Source: Alteromonas halophila (lineage in GTDB: Bacteria; Pseudomonadota; Gammaproteobacteria; Enterobacterales; Alteromonadaceae). From it: a stretch of DNA of 64,000 nucleotides. The notes beneath the pieces are model-generated. The model saw only the letters and a program-made list of their open reading frames with translations, made no database searches and was not told the origin of the DNA. Position numbers and translations under genes: made by a program. The stretch lies in assembly GCF_014651815.1 (NCBI RefSeq), contig NZ_BMXP01000013.1:1-64000 (forward strand). Direction: 5' to 3'. Below are positions 56,326 through 64,000 of the stretch, one piece after another; position 1 is the first letter of the stretch, and the number at the start of each line of letters is the position of its first letter.

Positions 56326-57534
56326 ATGACGGAATCATCGCTTAGAACGATAAAAATAAAAGACCTGAAGCCCGGCATGTATGTCCATGAAATTCTTGAT
56401 CACAGCGGTAAGCTGAAGGTTAAGAGCAGAGGGCGCGTAAGCAGTGATGCCATTGTCGCTAAGCTAAAGGCGCGCGGCGTTAAAGAAGTGGTGATTGACG
56501 AAGCCCGGCAAGATGATGATGTACCAAAGGATTCAACAGTGGCCGTGACGGTCGCGCCTGAGAAAGAATCAGAAGATCCCGGCAGTGCTAATGTCACAAT
56601 AGAAGACGAACTCGCCCGTGCCAGAAAGCTGCATGCCAAAGGTAAGAATATTCAAAAGCAGTTATTGAAGTCGGTGAAAAAAGGCCTGCCGTTCGATAAC
56701 GCAATCCCCCGTGATTTCTCGCACAGTCTGGTTGAATCTATTGACCGTAATCCCAATGCGCTGGTATGCCTGACCAAAATCCGTGAAAAAGATGATTACC
56801 TGTTAGAGCATTCACTGAATGTGGCTATCTTGCTGGCGAACTTTGGACGGCATCTTGGCATGAGTACCAAAGAAGTGGAAGACCTTGCTTATGCAGGCTT
56901 TTTGCACGATATCGGTAAAATTCAGATACCCGATGAGATCCTGCATAAGCCGGGCCGTCTGACCGATGCAGAAATGACGGTGATGAAAGAGCACGTGCAG
57001 CGAGGTGTTGACGTGCTGGTAGAGACTGGCATAAGCGAGGAGTTAATCAGAACCGTGAGCGAACACCACGAGCGGCTTGATGGCCTGGGCTATCCTGCCG
57101 GCGTGAGTGGCGATGATATCAGCCATACAGGGCGAATGCTGGCCATTGCCGATGTCTACGATGCACTTACCGCTGACAGGGTGTATAAAGCCGGTATGCC
57201 CAGCCAGAAGGCGTTTTCAATTTTGATGGCTGACAGCCCGCATAAATTGGATAAAGACCTGGTGCAGCAGTTTATTAAGTGCATGGGCGTGTACCCGATT
57301 GGAAGCCTGGTACTATTAAGTAACGAGCGTCTGGCGATGGTTATGGAGCAAACCGATGCCCCGCTTGCGCCTAAGGTGAAAATATTCTACTCGGTCAGAA
57401 ATCAGCATTTTCTGGAACCCAAAGATTGTGATTTGTCTGCCGAGGCCAGTTTAAAAGTGGTAAAGGCTGCGCTTGGCAGTGATTACCGAATAGACGTGAA
57501 TGGGTTTTTTGAGCGCGCTGTTGCCCCCCAGTAG
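56326..57534 (+). CDS. HD-GYP domain protein, probable cyclic di-GMP phosphodiesterase
   Basis: 402 aa from the ATG at 56326. N-terminal DUF3391-like domain (about 1-115: IKIKDLKPGMYVHEI), then an HD-GYP domain with AGFLHDIGKIQIPDEIL (HD pair), HV.RGVDVL, and HHERLDGLGYP (GYP motif, with H and D ligands). Probably hydrolyses cyclic di-GMP to lower biofilm signalling; partner unknown. Weak Shine-Dalgarno (AGGAGTGAATCAGATA, 15 bases before the start). Confidence 0.9.
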   Translation: MTESSLRTIKIKDLKPGMYVHEILDHSGKLKVKSRGRVSSDAIVAKLKARGVKEVVIDEARQDDDVPKDSTVAVTVAPEKESEDPGSANVTIEDELARARKLHAKGKNIQKQLLKSVKKGLPFDNAIPRDFSHSLVESIDRNPNALVCLTKIREKDDYLLEHSLNVAILLANFGRHLGMSTKEVEDLAYAGFLHDIGKIQIPDEILHKPGRLTDAEMTVMKEHVQRGVDVLVETGISEELIRTVSEHHERLDGLGYPAGVSGDDISHTGRMLAIADVYDALTADRVYKAGMPSQKAFSILMADSPHKLDKDLVQQFIKCMGVYPIGSLVLLSNERLAMVMEQTDAPLAPKVKIFYSVRNQHFLEPKDCDLSAEASLKVVKAALGSDYRIDVNGFFERAVAPQ

Positions 57535-57601
57535 TTACCGAATACCCATGTCAGTATGAATTCTGCCACCTGTTCCTATGTCGTCATATAGCAACAGCTA
57601 G

Positions 57602-57632
57602 CCCGGTAGAATTTACCGGGTATGTCTGTTTT
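57602..57632 (+). terminator. Terminator after the HD-GYP gene
   Basis: CCCGGTA-GAATT-TACCGGG, then TATGTCTG and TTTTTT. The stem is strong but the T-run is offset by eight bases, so efficiency is uncertain. Confidence 0.6.
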
Positions 57633-57774
57633 TTCTTCACTATATTGTGTCTTATTTTTGCCTTTCTTTATTACAGGGCCCGGCAACTGTGGCTGCCAGA
57701 AGACTGACAGGAAACTGGAACAGTATTTGCGTTATTGAACCTTAATACCTATTCCATCAGAACGTGAGGAAGCT

Positions 57775-58416
57775 ATGAAGAAAACACTTACGGTTGGTCT
57801 TGTCGCAGCATCGCTGGCAATAGCGGGCTGTGCAAATAATATGTCAAACACCCAAAAAGGGGCCGGTATCGGCGCCGTTGCCGGTGCCATTCTGGGTAAA
57901 GCCACCGGCGATCACGATAAAAGCCGGTATGCCTGGGGCGCGGTAGTGGGTGCCATTGCTGGTGGCGCAATTGGTAATTACATGGATAAGCAGGAAAAAG
58001 AACTGCGCGATGAGTTATCTGATACCGGCGTTGATGTGGTACGTGAGGGTGATAATTTGCGTCTGGTTATGCCGGGTGATATTACCTTTGCAACAGACAG
58101 TGCATCTGTCAGCCCCAATTTTAATCCAGTGCTTAACGACGTGGCAACGGTTATCAACAACTACGAGAAAACAGTACTGATGATTGAAGGTCACACCGAC
58201 GACACGGGTGCCGCTGAATACAATCAGGCACTGTCTGAGCGCCGTGCCAATGCCGTAAAAGGGGTATTAACGAATTATGGCGTTAACGCCAAGCGTGTTA
58301 CTACCGTTGGTCTGGGCGAATATGAGCCTAAAGTATCAAACAGCAGCGCCAGTAATCGCCAGAAAAACCGTCGGGTAGAGCTTGAGATCCAGCCTATTCG
58401 TCAGGGCGACGTATAA
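57775..58416 (+). CDS. OmpA family lipoprotein with glycine zipper (YiaD-like)
   Basis: 213 aa. Lipoprotein signal ending IAGC (cysteine near residue 19), a glycine-zipper segment (GAGIGAVAGAILGKATG...GAIAGGAIGNYMD, about 30-70), then an OmpA peptidoglycan-binding domain (GHTDDTGAAEYNQALSERRANAV). Likely outer-membrane lipoprotein tethered to peptidoglycan. GAGGAAGCT precedes the ATG. Confidence 0.88.
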   Translation: MKKTLTVGLVAASLAIAGCANNMSNTQKGAGIGAVAGAILGKATGDHDKSRYAWGAVVGAIAGGAIGNYMDKQEKELRDELSDTGVDVVREGDNLRLVMPGDITFATDSASVSPNFNPVLNDVATVINNYEKTVLMIEGHTDDTGAAEYNQALSERRANAVKGVLTNYGVNAKRVTTVGLGEYEPKVSNSSASNRQKNRRVELEIQPIRQGDV

Positions 58417-58432
58417 CCAGTATCATGGGTGG

Positions 58433-58909
58433 CTAATGGCCACCCTTTTCAATGGCCTTGATTTGATCCGCAACATCCCCTGCTATGGCATTGGGAACCG
58501 GAATAGCCAGGTGATACTGCATTACCTTCCAGTTGCCTTCCTTTTTCTCCAGTACGCCGGTGCCACGCGTAATGCCTAACTTGTCATTGCGCAGCAGCTC
58601 ATCAAACCACGCTACGTCTCCATCATCAGAAAAGTAAACATGCCGATTGTAAGGGTGATACGTCCACCCTGTCCCTTTATTAAAATGCGGCATGGCGTAG
58701 TCTTTAAATTCGCTTACCGTCCATACTTCACTGGCGTCCGTACCGATAAAGACAGCATCGGCGCTGAACAGTGAGAAATAATGTTCAGCATTGGCCTTTG
58801 CAGCGCTGTGATGAACCGAGTCGAGAACCTCATTTACTGCTTTTTCAGAGGCCTGACAGGTACTTATCATGCTGATGACAAGAAATAGTGTCGATAGCAG
58901 GGTTTTCAT
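58433..58909 (-). CDS. secreted NTF2-like (SnoaL/DUF4440-type) protein
   Basis: 158 aa from the ATG at 58909, giving a signal peptide MKTLLSTLFLVISMISTCQA. The mature domain matches NTF2-like folds (HYFSLFSADAVFIGTDASEVWTVSEFKDYA, WKVMQYHLAIPVPN). No enzyme assignment. Convergent with the OmpA-like gene. A degenerate parS-like sequence lies just upstream at 58923. Confidence 0.75.
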   Translation of the reverse strand: MKTLLSTLFLVISMISTCQASEKAVNEVLDSVHHSAAKANAEHYFSLFSADAVFIGTDASEVWTVSEFKDYAMPHFNKGTGWTYHPYNRHVYFSDDGDVAWFDELLRNDKLGITRGTGVLEKKEGNWKVMQYHLAIPVPNAIAGDVADQIKAIEKGGH

Positions 58910-59038
58910 AATGCGTTCCTGGCGTTTCACATGAAACATATAAAGGCTATTAGGCATGGCAGACAACACAATTGCAACACTGACGGGAATCCAGGCAGGT
59001 AGAAATGGCAAACGCCCCTTTCGGAGCCTTATTTGTGA

Positions 59039-59317
59039 CTACAGATGCCGCTGTACTAGCCTGACACCTATTTCAAAGCCACCTGGTTTTAGCAGTTTGT
59101 TAAGGATAGAAAGCCGGGGATCTATATGGCCTTTTTCGATATCACGGAGTGTTTTGTCAGAAATATTAATAAAGGCGGCATACTGGGTTTGTGTCATCCC
59201 ATACAGGTTGATGCGTATTGCTTTGATGGTTTCACCGATTGATAGCTGACCGGCCATCACTTTATCGTTTAGCTCTTCGAGCAGTTTTTTCTTTCGCTTG
59301 CATAGCTTCAGTCGCAA
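59039..59317 (-). CDS. small helix-turn-helix (Xre-type) regulator
   Basis: 92 aa from a TTG at 59317; the first ATG (59257) would remove 20 residues, but similar proteins keep a charged N-terminal helix of this kind. The HTH (TQTQYAAFINISDKTLRDIEKG, about 42-63) is typical of Cro/C1-type repressors. Target unknown. It is the last recognisable gene before the gene-free stretch at the island edge. Confidence 0.72.
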   Translation of the reverse strand: MRLKLCKRKKKLLEELNDKVMAGQLSIGETIKAIRINLYGMTQTQYAAFINISDKTLRDIEKGHIDPRLSILNKLLKPGGFEIGVRLVQRHL

Positions 59318-60024
59318 GACAGTAGGGGAAGATAACGCTTATAACGCGAAGGTTGAGTCAGGGCAGGCTGCGCTGCCCTGTATTCTATTCAATATTCTGG
59401 ATCTGATTATCGTTTTAATTTTCAAGATTCCAGCTATGACAGGGCTTGCAGGGTATTTATGACCCGTTTTTGAACCCTTTTACTCACCAGTGTACTCACC
59501 ACAAAGAAATCGAAAAAATTTATGAAAAAAATTAAAAAAATGCTCAATTTCTAACTGGGAGAGTTGGGATATGGGAAACATAACTAACTATTTGCATCAG
59601 TACAAACACAATATGGTGAGTGCAAAGAGACATTCACAGACAGCAAGCAATCATCAAGAGTAATCCAAAATTGTAACTTTCTGCCCGCTTTGACCAGGTA
59701 ACACTGGTCGCTAGCCCGAACATTTTTTAGAGTTGTACGTTCAATAGGTTTTGCTGACCTTGCTATATTAGCAAATTCTACTTTTTAGCCCTGTTTATAA
59801 AGTCCATAGATTTCATAAAAGCCCCTTTCGCTATGAGGTTGGTAAGTTTTAGGCGCTTGTCGCCTAAAGGCGCGCCATACCTCATGGCCAACACAGACTA
59901 CGCAGAGAAAAGCCAGTCAAGCTAGAAATCGCCCGAAGGGTTGCGAAGCAAGGGGGCCCCGCTTGCGGGGTTCCGATTTATGGCTTTACAGGATTTGAAC
60001 GAAGTGGTTTAGGGCTTAAATATG
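59318..60024. other. Gene-free boundary region with hairpins
   Basis: No convincing ORF in about 700 bp. Contents: hairpin AGGGCAG/CTGCCCT (59360-59379), a near-duplicated TACTCACC (about 59480-59500), A/T-rich DNA (59500-59560), the nested inverted repeat at 59833-59885, and a GC-rich CCCCGC/GCGGGG hairpin (59957-59970). Base composition shifts from the core to a more A/T-rich block downstream. It looks like the junction of a mobile region, but no integrase or tRNA target is visible. Confidence 0.6.
59833..59885. repeat. Nested inverted repeat in the boundary region
   Basis: Outer arms ATGAGGT (59833-59839) and ACCTCAT (59879-59885) enclose a perfect 8-bp stem TTTAGGCG/CGCCTAAA (59848-59868) with a CTTGT loop. 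It could fold as a two-level hairpin or cruciform. Function unknown; candidate RNA structure or recombination site. Confidence 0.55.
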
Positions 60025-61689
60025 TTAGCCGTCTAGTACTTGGTTCGCATATTCAATATATTCATTTTTGGGTGTTCTTTTTTCCGACCATCTTCCTGTG
60101 AAGTCCTCTGGTCTGTCTCTATGGTTTACACTTGTAAGAACTAGCCTTTGTTTTGCCCTTGAAATACCAACAAAAAATGCGCACCTATTTGCAATCTGAT
60201 CTCCAAAAAATATCTCTTCTTCAATAGCCATTATTATAGTTGAGTGAAATTCTAAACCTTTGCTTTTGTGTATAGTTAATATTCTTACCGCATGCTCATC
60301 AGAAAAGCGAGCTAATGCAGTTAGTAAATCAGGCTCTATTTCCAAAAGACCCTCGATTCGAGATTTAGTTTCAGCAACGATATCGCGTAATCTATCCTGA
60401 GATTCGTAATCTGCAGATAGAGTAACAAGCGTGTTTGTTCCGACATAATTCAGGAAACTCCTGACGGAACTCCACCATTCTGAATATCGATCCCCTAACT
60501 CCTTCGCGACTGTAATGGCTTCTCTTTGTTCTTTAAAAAACTGTCTTATACCTCGTCTATTCTTAGTGTTGATTTCATCTTGAGAAACTGGAATCAGCAG
60601 GTCCATTAATCTAGTCCATGCGTCAGGTTCTTTTTGTCCATACAAGCACGATAAATAGTCTACGATTAGTCTTGCAGCTGGTTCTACTGTAATATCTTGC
60701 ATTTGTTGTTCGTTACGATAAGGAATTCTCCTAATCTCAAAAGCAGACATTAAAGGAGCTGCGTAGAGTTCTAATTGTTTGGAGACCAGGATGGCAATTT
60801 CGTTAAGAGGAATTCCCTCACGTCCTATCCAGTCTAAAATTGTGTCCGCAATATATTCGGCTTCTTCTTCAGCGTTGTTGAAATGGCTTACTGTAACCTC
60901 CCCATCCTCTCCCGTTAGTTGGTCTTCTTGCATTACAGAATCAGGATCGAGCTCACGAATTATTTCGTTCTGCAATCTAAGCAAGCGCGGTTTTGAACGA
61001 AAATTGCGATACATATTGAGGGGGATAGCTGAGAAGTCGTCAGCAAATGTTTGGAAAATTCCATCTAGTGCTCCAGCCCATCCCATTATTTTCTGTTTAG
61101 TATCACCTACCGCTGTTAGACGAATATCGGTGTTTTGAAAAACTATTTTTACGAGCTCGTATTGTTGGTTTGTACAGTCTTGGAACTCATCTAAAAAAAC
61201 ATCGGTATATGTTTGGCGAACTGCGCTACGGGCAAGATTGGAAGTTCGCAGAATCTGAGTTGCAAGAGGAACGAGTTCTTGAAATGTAATTTGCCTTCTT
61301 GTTATTTTTCTATCGCCAATCTTGTAATCTGCATCAAGAGCATCATTGCCAGTAAGTACTCCCCTGAATCTGTCAATGATACGCTTTGCAAAAGCATGAA
61401 ATGTATAACTATCAAAGCGAGAGCCTAATTCAAAGCCGCAACGCTTTTGAATACGCTCCTTTAAATTTTTGCTTGCATCGACTTTGAAGGATATTGCTAA
61501 AATTCTTTTCGGATAGCGACACGTACCAGTTTGCAGCAAAAAATCTGCTCGTTGTGCTAGCATTTCTGTTTTACCCGCGCCAGGCCCAGCAGTTAAAGCT
61601 AGGCAACGAAGCTGCTCTTTAGCCGCTAGTAAAGCATTGGGTTCGAGCTCTAATCCATTTGCTGGCTGCCAGAGTTCAGTGGATATCAC
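60025..61689 (-). CDS. gajB: Gabija-type UvrD-like helicase GajB
   Basis: 554 aa, GTG start sharing a GTGA overlap with the gajA stop. Superfamily 1A helicase with all motifs: AGPGAGKTEMLAQRA (I, near residue 34), SFKVDASKNLKERI (Ia), VFLDEFQDCTN (II), AVGDTKQKIMGWAGA (III), YRNFRS (IV), ILTIHKSKGLEF (V) and FVGISRAKQRLVLT (VI). Known GajB proteins sit after the OLD nuclease GajA and activate it on phage DNA. The pairing, rather than the helicase alone, supports the name. Confidence 0.85.
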   Translation of the reverse strand: MISTELWQPANGLELEPNALLAAKEQLRCLALTAGPGAGKTEMLAQRADFLLQTGTCRYPKRILAISFKVDASKNLKERIQKRCGFELGSRFDSYTFHAFAKRIIDRFRGVLTGNDALDADYKIGDRKITRRQITFQELVPLATQILRTSNLARSAVRQTYTDVFLDEFQDCTNQQYELVKIVFQNTDIRLTAVGDTKQKIMGWAGALDGIFQTFADDFSAIPLNMYRNFRSKPRLLRLQNEIIRELDPDSVMQEDQLTGEDGEVTVSHFNNAEEEAEYIADTILDWIGREGIPLNEIAILVSKQLELYAAPLMSAFEIRRIPYRNEQQMQDITVEPAARLIVDYLSCLYGQKEPDAWTRLMDLLIPVSQDEINTKNRRGIRQFFKEQREAITVAKELGDRYSEWWSSVRSFLNYVGTNTLVTLSADYESQDRLRDIVAETKSRIEGLLEIEPDLLTALARFSDEHAVRILTIHKSKGLEFHSTIIMAIEEEIFFGDQIANRCAFFVGISRAKQRLVLTSVNHRDRPEDFTGRWSEKRTPKNEYIEYANQVLDG

Positions 61690-63590
61690 TCTGGAATCTC
61701 CGAAAGCATCTCAATTATATAATCTGCAAGCCTTCCGAATGACTCTGGTATGGTCTCTAGCAAATCTTCATCGGTCAATTTTGCCAAAGCGTTTATATGA
61801 GCCGCAGGTTTACTACCAAGCTTGAAAATTTTGTGATATGACTCGAAGAGTTTTAACTCATCTTTCGAGTATTGGTTTGATTCGAAGTGGTTTTTACCCA
61901 ATACAGCCTTAATTGTAGAATCATCGGGGGTTTCCTCTAGCGCTTCATAAGCTTCTGGATAGCTAAGCACCATCGCGAAATCGAGGTCCATCGGAGACGA
62001 AAAGTATAGTCCTCGTTTCTCAAGTTCATGAAGATAGTGCTGGTAGTCCCTTACCATACACTCCTTGGAATTCCATTTGGGAATAAAATAATCTTCGGGT
62101 AGTACATTCTGAGGAGAAAATTTTCTTAATTGGTTGTTTGCATAATTTATTCTGCCCCATCCTGCTTGATAGCGTGCTACATCCAGATCAAGCAAAGTAA
62201 CATGTGGTATGTCTAAAGCTGAAAGAAGCCGCCAAAAGTGATTGACATGTCGTCCTCCAAGAGGTGCAATTGTAATCGCAGATTCATCGATAGGCATACC
62301 CTTCGCTTCGAGTATCCGTGGTAAAACTATTTCTTCGCTATCGCCTTCGCCGAGAACAACTAATCGAGAGAAGTATATCTCTGGGAAGGCTTGTACAGCT
62401 TGTCTAACAAATTTATGGGCCTCGTCTGTCACATTAGGTAACTTAATTTTTTTGATTTTAGAACATCGAGTATCATCAAGACGCAAATACCTAATATGTC
62501 TTGGATCAACGCGTCGCAATAGCGATGGAGCATGTGTAGCTATCATGGCTTGTGCATCTTCATTGCGCGTAATTAAGTTCAGTGCGTTTATTATTCTGCC
62601 CAAATAATATGGTGATAGGCTGTTTTCTGGTTCTTCTAGAGCTATAAATGTGAAAACCGGAGGACGTAACCTTTCTGGATCAAATGAGTCGTTTCTACCG
62701 GCTAAAACATCCCTTCCAATTTCTTGAGATGACAATACTAAAGAAAGATAAAGCATTGATTTTTGACCGTCGCTTAGACGGGTAAAGTCAACAAAGTTTT
62801 CGTCATGGCCTGGAGAAAATGAAACTGAAAGGTGTCGAAGCAATGATTCAATTTCAGAAGCAACAAAAGTTATTTTTGGATCAGTAAAGTATATTCCTTT
62901 GTGAAGGGTTCCCCACTTTCTTTGCAGACTTTCGCTAAAAGCGTTAACAGAAGGGTTGGCTGCCAAACTTTCGCTAATTTGGTCTGTTAACTCCTTAACC
63001 GTTTGTCGCTCATCTTCCCAGTTTACTGCTCGCAACAATCGGCCAAGTAATGCATTAGTTCCAAAAGCTATGTGTTCTGTAGGGTCCCTTTGGGCAGGCA
63101 AATAGTGAACCTGTATATGGTTTCTCTCAGATCTAGGAACTGTCTTAAGATTTAAAGGTGAATTATCGTCATTAACTTCAAGGACATATTCGAAAGCTTC
63201 TTCAATATCGCCTGCTAATCCCATAGTGGCTCTCAGTCGATATCGAACTCTCGGAGTTCCATCAGGTTCGTCAAGTCGCATGTGACTAAAGTGAGGGGCG
63301 ATCGTAGAGTTATCTTCGTCGTTATCCAGCTCTGGGAATGAAAAATCTGCCTCGATCCACATAATCCTCTCTTCGGGGGGCTCAGCTTCATCATGCGGGA
63401 CGTGGAAGTCTGACTGGTGAGTACGTCGCAACTTCGGATCAAATGCAAACATTCTGCACAAAGCTTGCAGCGCTGCTGTTTTACCAGAACCATTGGGTCC
63501 TATTAAATAAGTGATGTCATCAAACGAGAGCTCCGTTGGCTCAGGCCCAAAGCTTTGAAAATTTGAAACTCTAATGCAATTTAGCTTCAT
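61686..63590 (-). CDS. gajA: Gabija-type OLD-family ATPase/TOPRIM endonuclease GajA
   Basis: 634 aa. N-terminal ABC-type ATPase: Walker A GPNGSGKTAAL (31-38), signature LSDGQKS (272-278), Walker B FIALEEPENSLSP (315-327), H-loop ATHAP (351). C-terminal TOPRIM nuclease: LVVLGEGDSEE (410-420) and LLDLD (466-470) provide the metal-binding acids. An OLD nuclease directly followed by a UvrD helicase is class 2 OLD, i.e. Gabija, which cuts DNA when phage infection depletes nucleotides. Slightly longer than typical GajA (about 580). AAGGATGA start context; 34 bp after the upstream endonuclease gene. Confidence 0.87.
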   Translation of the reverse strand: MKLNCIRVSNFQSFGPEPTELSFDDITYLIGPNGSGKTAALQALCRMFAFDPKLRRTHQSDFHVPHDEAEPPEERIMWIEADFSFPELDNDEDNSTIAPHFSHMRLDEPDGTPRVRYRLRATMGLAGDIEEAFEYVLEVNDDNSPLNLKTVPRSERNHIQVHYLPAQRDPTEHIAFGTNALLGRLLRAVNWEDERQTVKELTDQISESLAANPSVNAFSESLQRKWGTLHKGIYFTDPKITFVASEIESLLRHLSVSFSPGHDENFVDFTRLSDGQKSMLYLSLVLSSQEIGRDVLAGRNDSFDPERLRPPVFTFIALEEPENSLSPYYLGRIINALNLITRNEDAQAMIATHAPSLLRRVDPRHIRYLRLDDTRCSKIKKIKLPNVTDEAHKFVRQAVQAFPEIYFSRLVVLGEGDSEEIVLPRILEAKGMPIDESAITIAPLGGRHVNHFWRLLSALDIPHVTLLDLDVARYQAGWGRINYANNQLRKFSPQNVLPEDYFIPKWNSKECMVRDYQHYLHELEKRGLYFSSPMDLDFAMVLSYPEAYEALEETPDDSTIKAVLGKNHFESNQYSKDELKLFESYHKIFKLGSKPAAHINALAKLTDEDLLETIPESFGRLADYIIEMLSEIPE

Positions 63591-63624
63591 CCTTGATCCT
63601 TGTGCAATTTACTAGCTAAAAATT

Positions 63625-64000
63625 TTATAGAAATGCAGATATTGTAATTGGCCTATTATCTCTTAAAACAATGATGTTATCGGGCTCTGAGCAAAACCAA
63701 ACATAAGTTCCCCAGGCAAGTTCTGACATGGATTTTTTGAAAGCAGGAGCTGAACGATCCTGAAAAGCTGTTACAAATGAAAGGTGCTTAGTGCTGAATC
63801 CAGCATCAATCGCAATGTTAGTTAATTTTTCTTTTCTAATTGAGTTAACAGGTCCATCGGACGCTACAATCTCAATAAAAACGAATAACATATCGCTTCC
63901 GTCAGCTTGAGTTCCTAAGTCCACTAATATAACGTCAGGTAAGGTCTTAGACGGGTCAATTTGTAGGTTGAGTTGGGAAGCTAAGTCTATGCCGATCTTT
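63625..64000 (-). CDS. BsuBI/PstI-type restriction endonuclease, C-terminal part (runs off edge)
   Basis: The reading frame is open to the window end; 124 residues are visible (the conserved part starts DLASQLNLQ...LPDVILVDLG). It carries FIEIVASDGPVN...RKEKL, and ELAWGTYVWFCSEPDNIIVL near the C-terminus, which resemble the type II BsuBI/PstI endonuclease family; the D and ExE-type acids may be part of the active site. An upstream methyltransferase would be expected outside the window. Same strand as gajA with a 34-bp gap. Assignment is by eye. Confidence 0.72.
   Translation of the reverse strand, partial: KIGIDLASQLNLQIDPSKTLPDVILVDLGTQADGSDMLFVFIEIVASDGPVNSIRKEKLTNIAIDAGFSTKHLSFVTAFQDRSAPAFKKSMSELAWGTYVWFCSEPDNIIVLRDNRPITISAFL

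Noticed and set aside
58923..58938. parS-like sequence CGTTTCACATGAAACA
   Set aside because: The central CACGTG core is changed to CACATG and the outer base differs; ParB recognition depends on the core, so it is treated as chance.
59833..59885. Retron msr or integron attC site
   Set aside because: There is no reverse transcriptase nearby, and the attC core consensus GTTRRRY/RYYYAAC is not found at the proper places.

Overview
The window is chromosomal DNA around the replication origin of a gammaproteobacterium of the Alteromonadales, most likely Alteromonadaceae (Alteromonas/Salinimonas-like). The evidence is an E. coli-type oriC beside mnmG combined with parA-parB and consensus parS sites, which E. 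coli lacks; a polA-spf-engB-(csrC-like)-yihI neighbourhood; and an lysM-dprA-smg-yrdD-tsaC-hemF cluster divergent from def-fmt-rsmB-trkA. This placement is inferred from gene content and order, not from a database search.

Layout. Bases 1-550 hold the 5' end of a 16S rRNA gene transcribed leftwards, its leader, and three tandem rrn promoters. From 0.5 to 16 kb lie housekeeping genes: a CDP-glycerol transferase-like protein, a gamma-carbonic anhydrase, aroE, a truncated globin, ompW (with an FNR-like box), hemF-tsaC-yrdD-smg-dprA-lysM, def-fmt-rsmB-trkA, trkH and elbB. From 16.2 to 27.7 kb come polA (preceded by an origin-like cluster of GATC sites and DnaA boxes), the Spot 42 sRNA gene, engB, cytochrome c4, a structured GGA-rich RNA that looks like CsrC, a methyltransferase, yihI, a DUF2489 gene, tag, glyQ-glyS, a small lipoprotein and a DUF2798 protein. 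From 28 to 34.2 kb is dnaA-dnaN-recF-gyrB on the minus strand, with two consensus parS sites inside recF and a third at 27.67 kb. From 34.8 to 42 kb lie rpmH-rnpA-yidD-yidC, yajQ, mnmE, mioC, a dnaT-dnaC-like helicase-loader pair and a DUF4097 protein. oriC occupies about 42.07-42.44 kb. It is followed by mnmG-rsmG-parA-parB and the complete atpIBEFHAGDC operon (47.0-54.1 kb). From 54.3 to 59.3 kb are mixed genes: an unrecognised membrane protein, a DTW-domain protein, an alkyltransferase-like protein, an HD-GYP protein, an OmpA-like lipoprotein, an NTF2-like protein and a small HTH regulator.

From 59.3 kb to the right edge the sequence changes character. About 0.7 kb of gene-free, hairpin-rich DNA is followed by a visibly more AT-rich block on the minus strand: the end of a BsuBI/PstI-type restriction endonuclease (running off the edge), an OLD-family ATPase/TOPRIM nuclease and a UvrD-like helicase. 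The last two form a Gabija-type (GajA-GajB) anti-phage module, so the window ends inside a defence island.

How the parts fit. DnaA, DnaN, the DnaT/DnaC-like loader, oriC, GATC clusters, ParA/ParB/parS, GyrB, RecF and PolA make this a replication-initiation and segregation region. The rrn operon and dnaA-dnaN-recF-gyrB read in the direction of fork movement. The observations most worth following up are the DnaTC-type loader beside oriC, the origin-like cluster upstream of polA, the CsrC-like RNA, and the Gabija plus PstI-type island.
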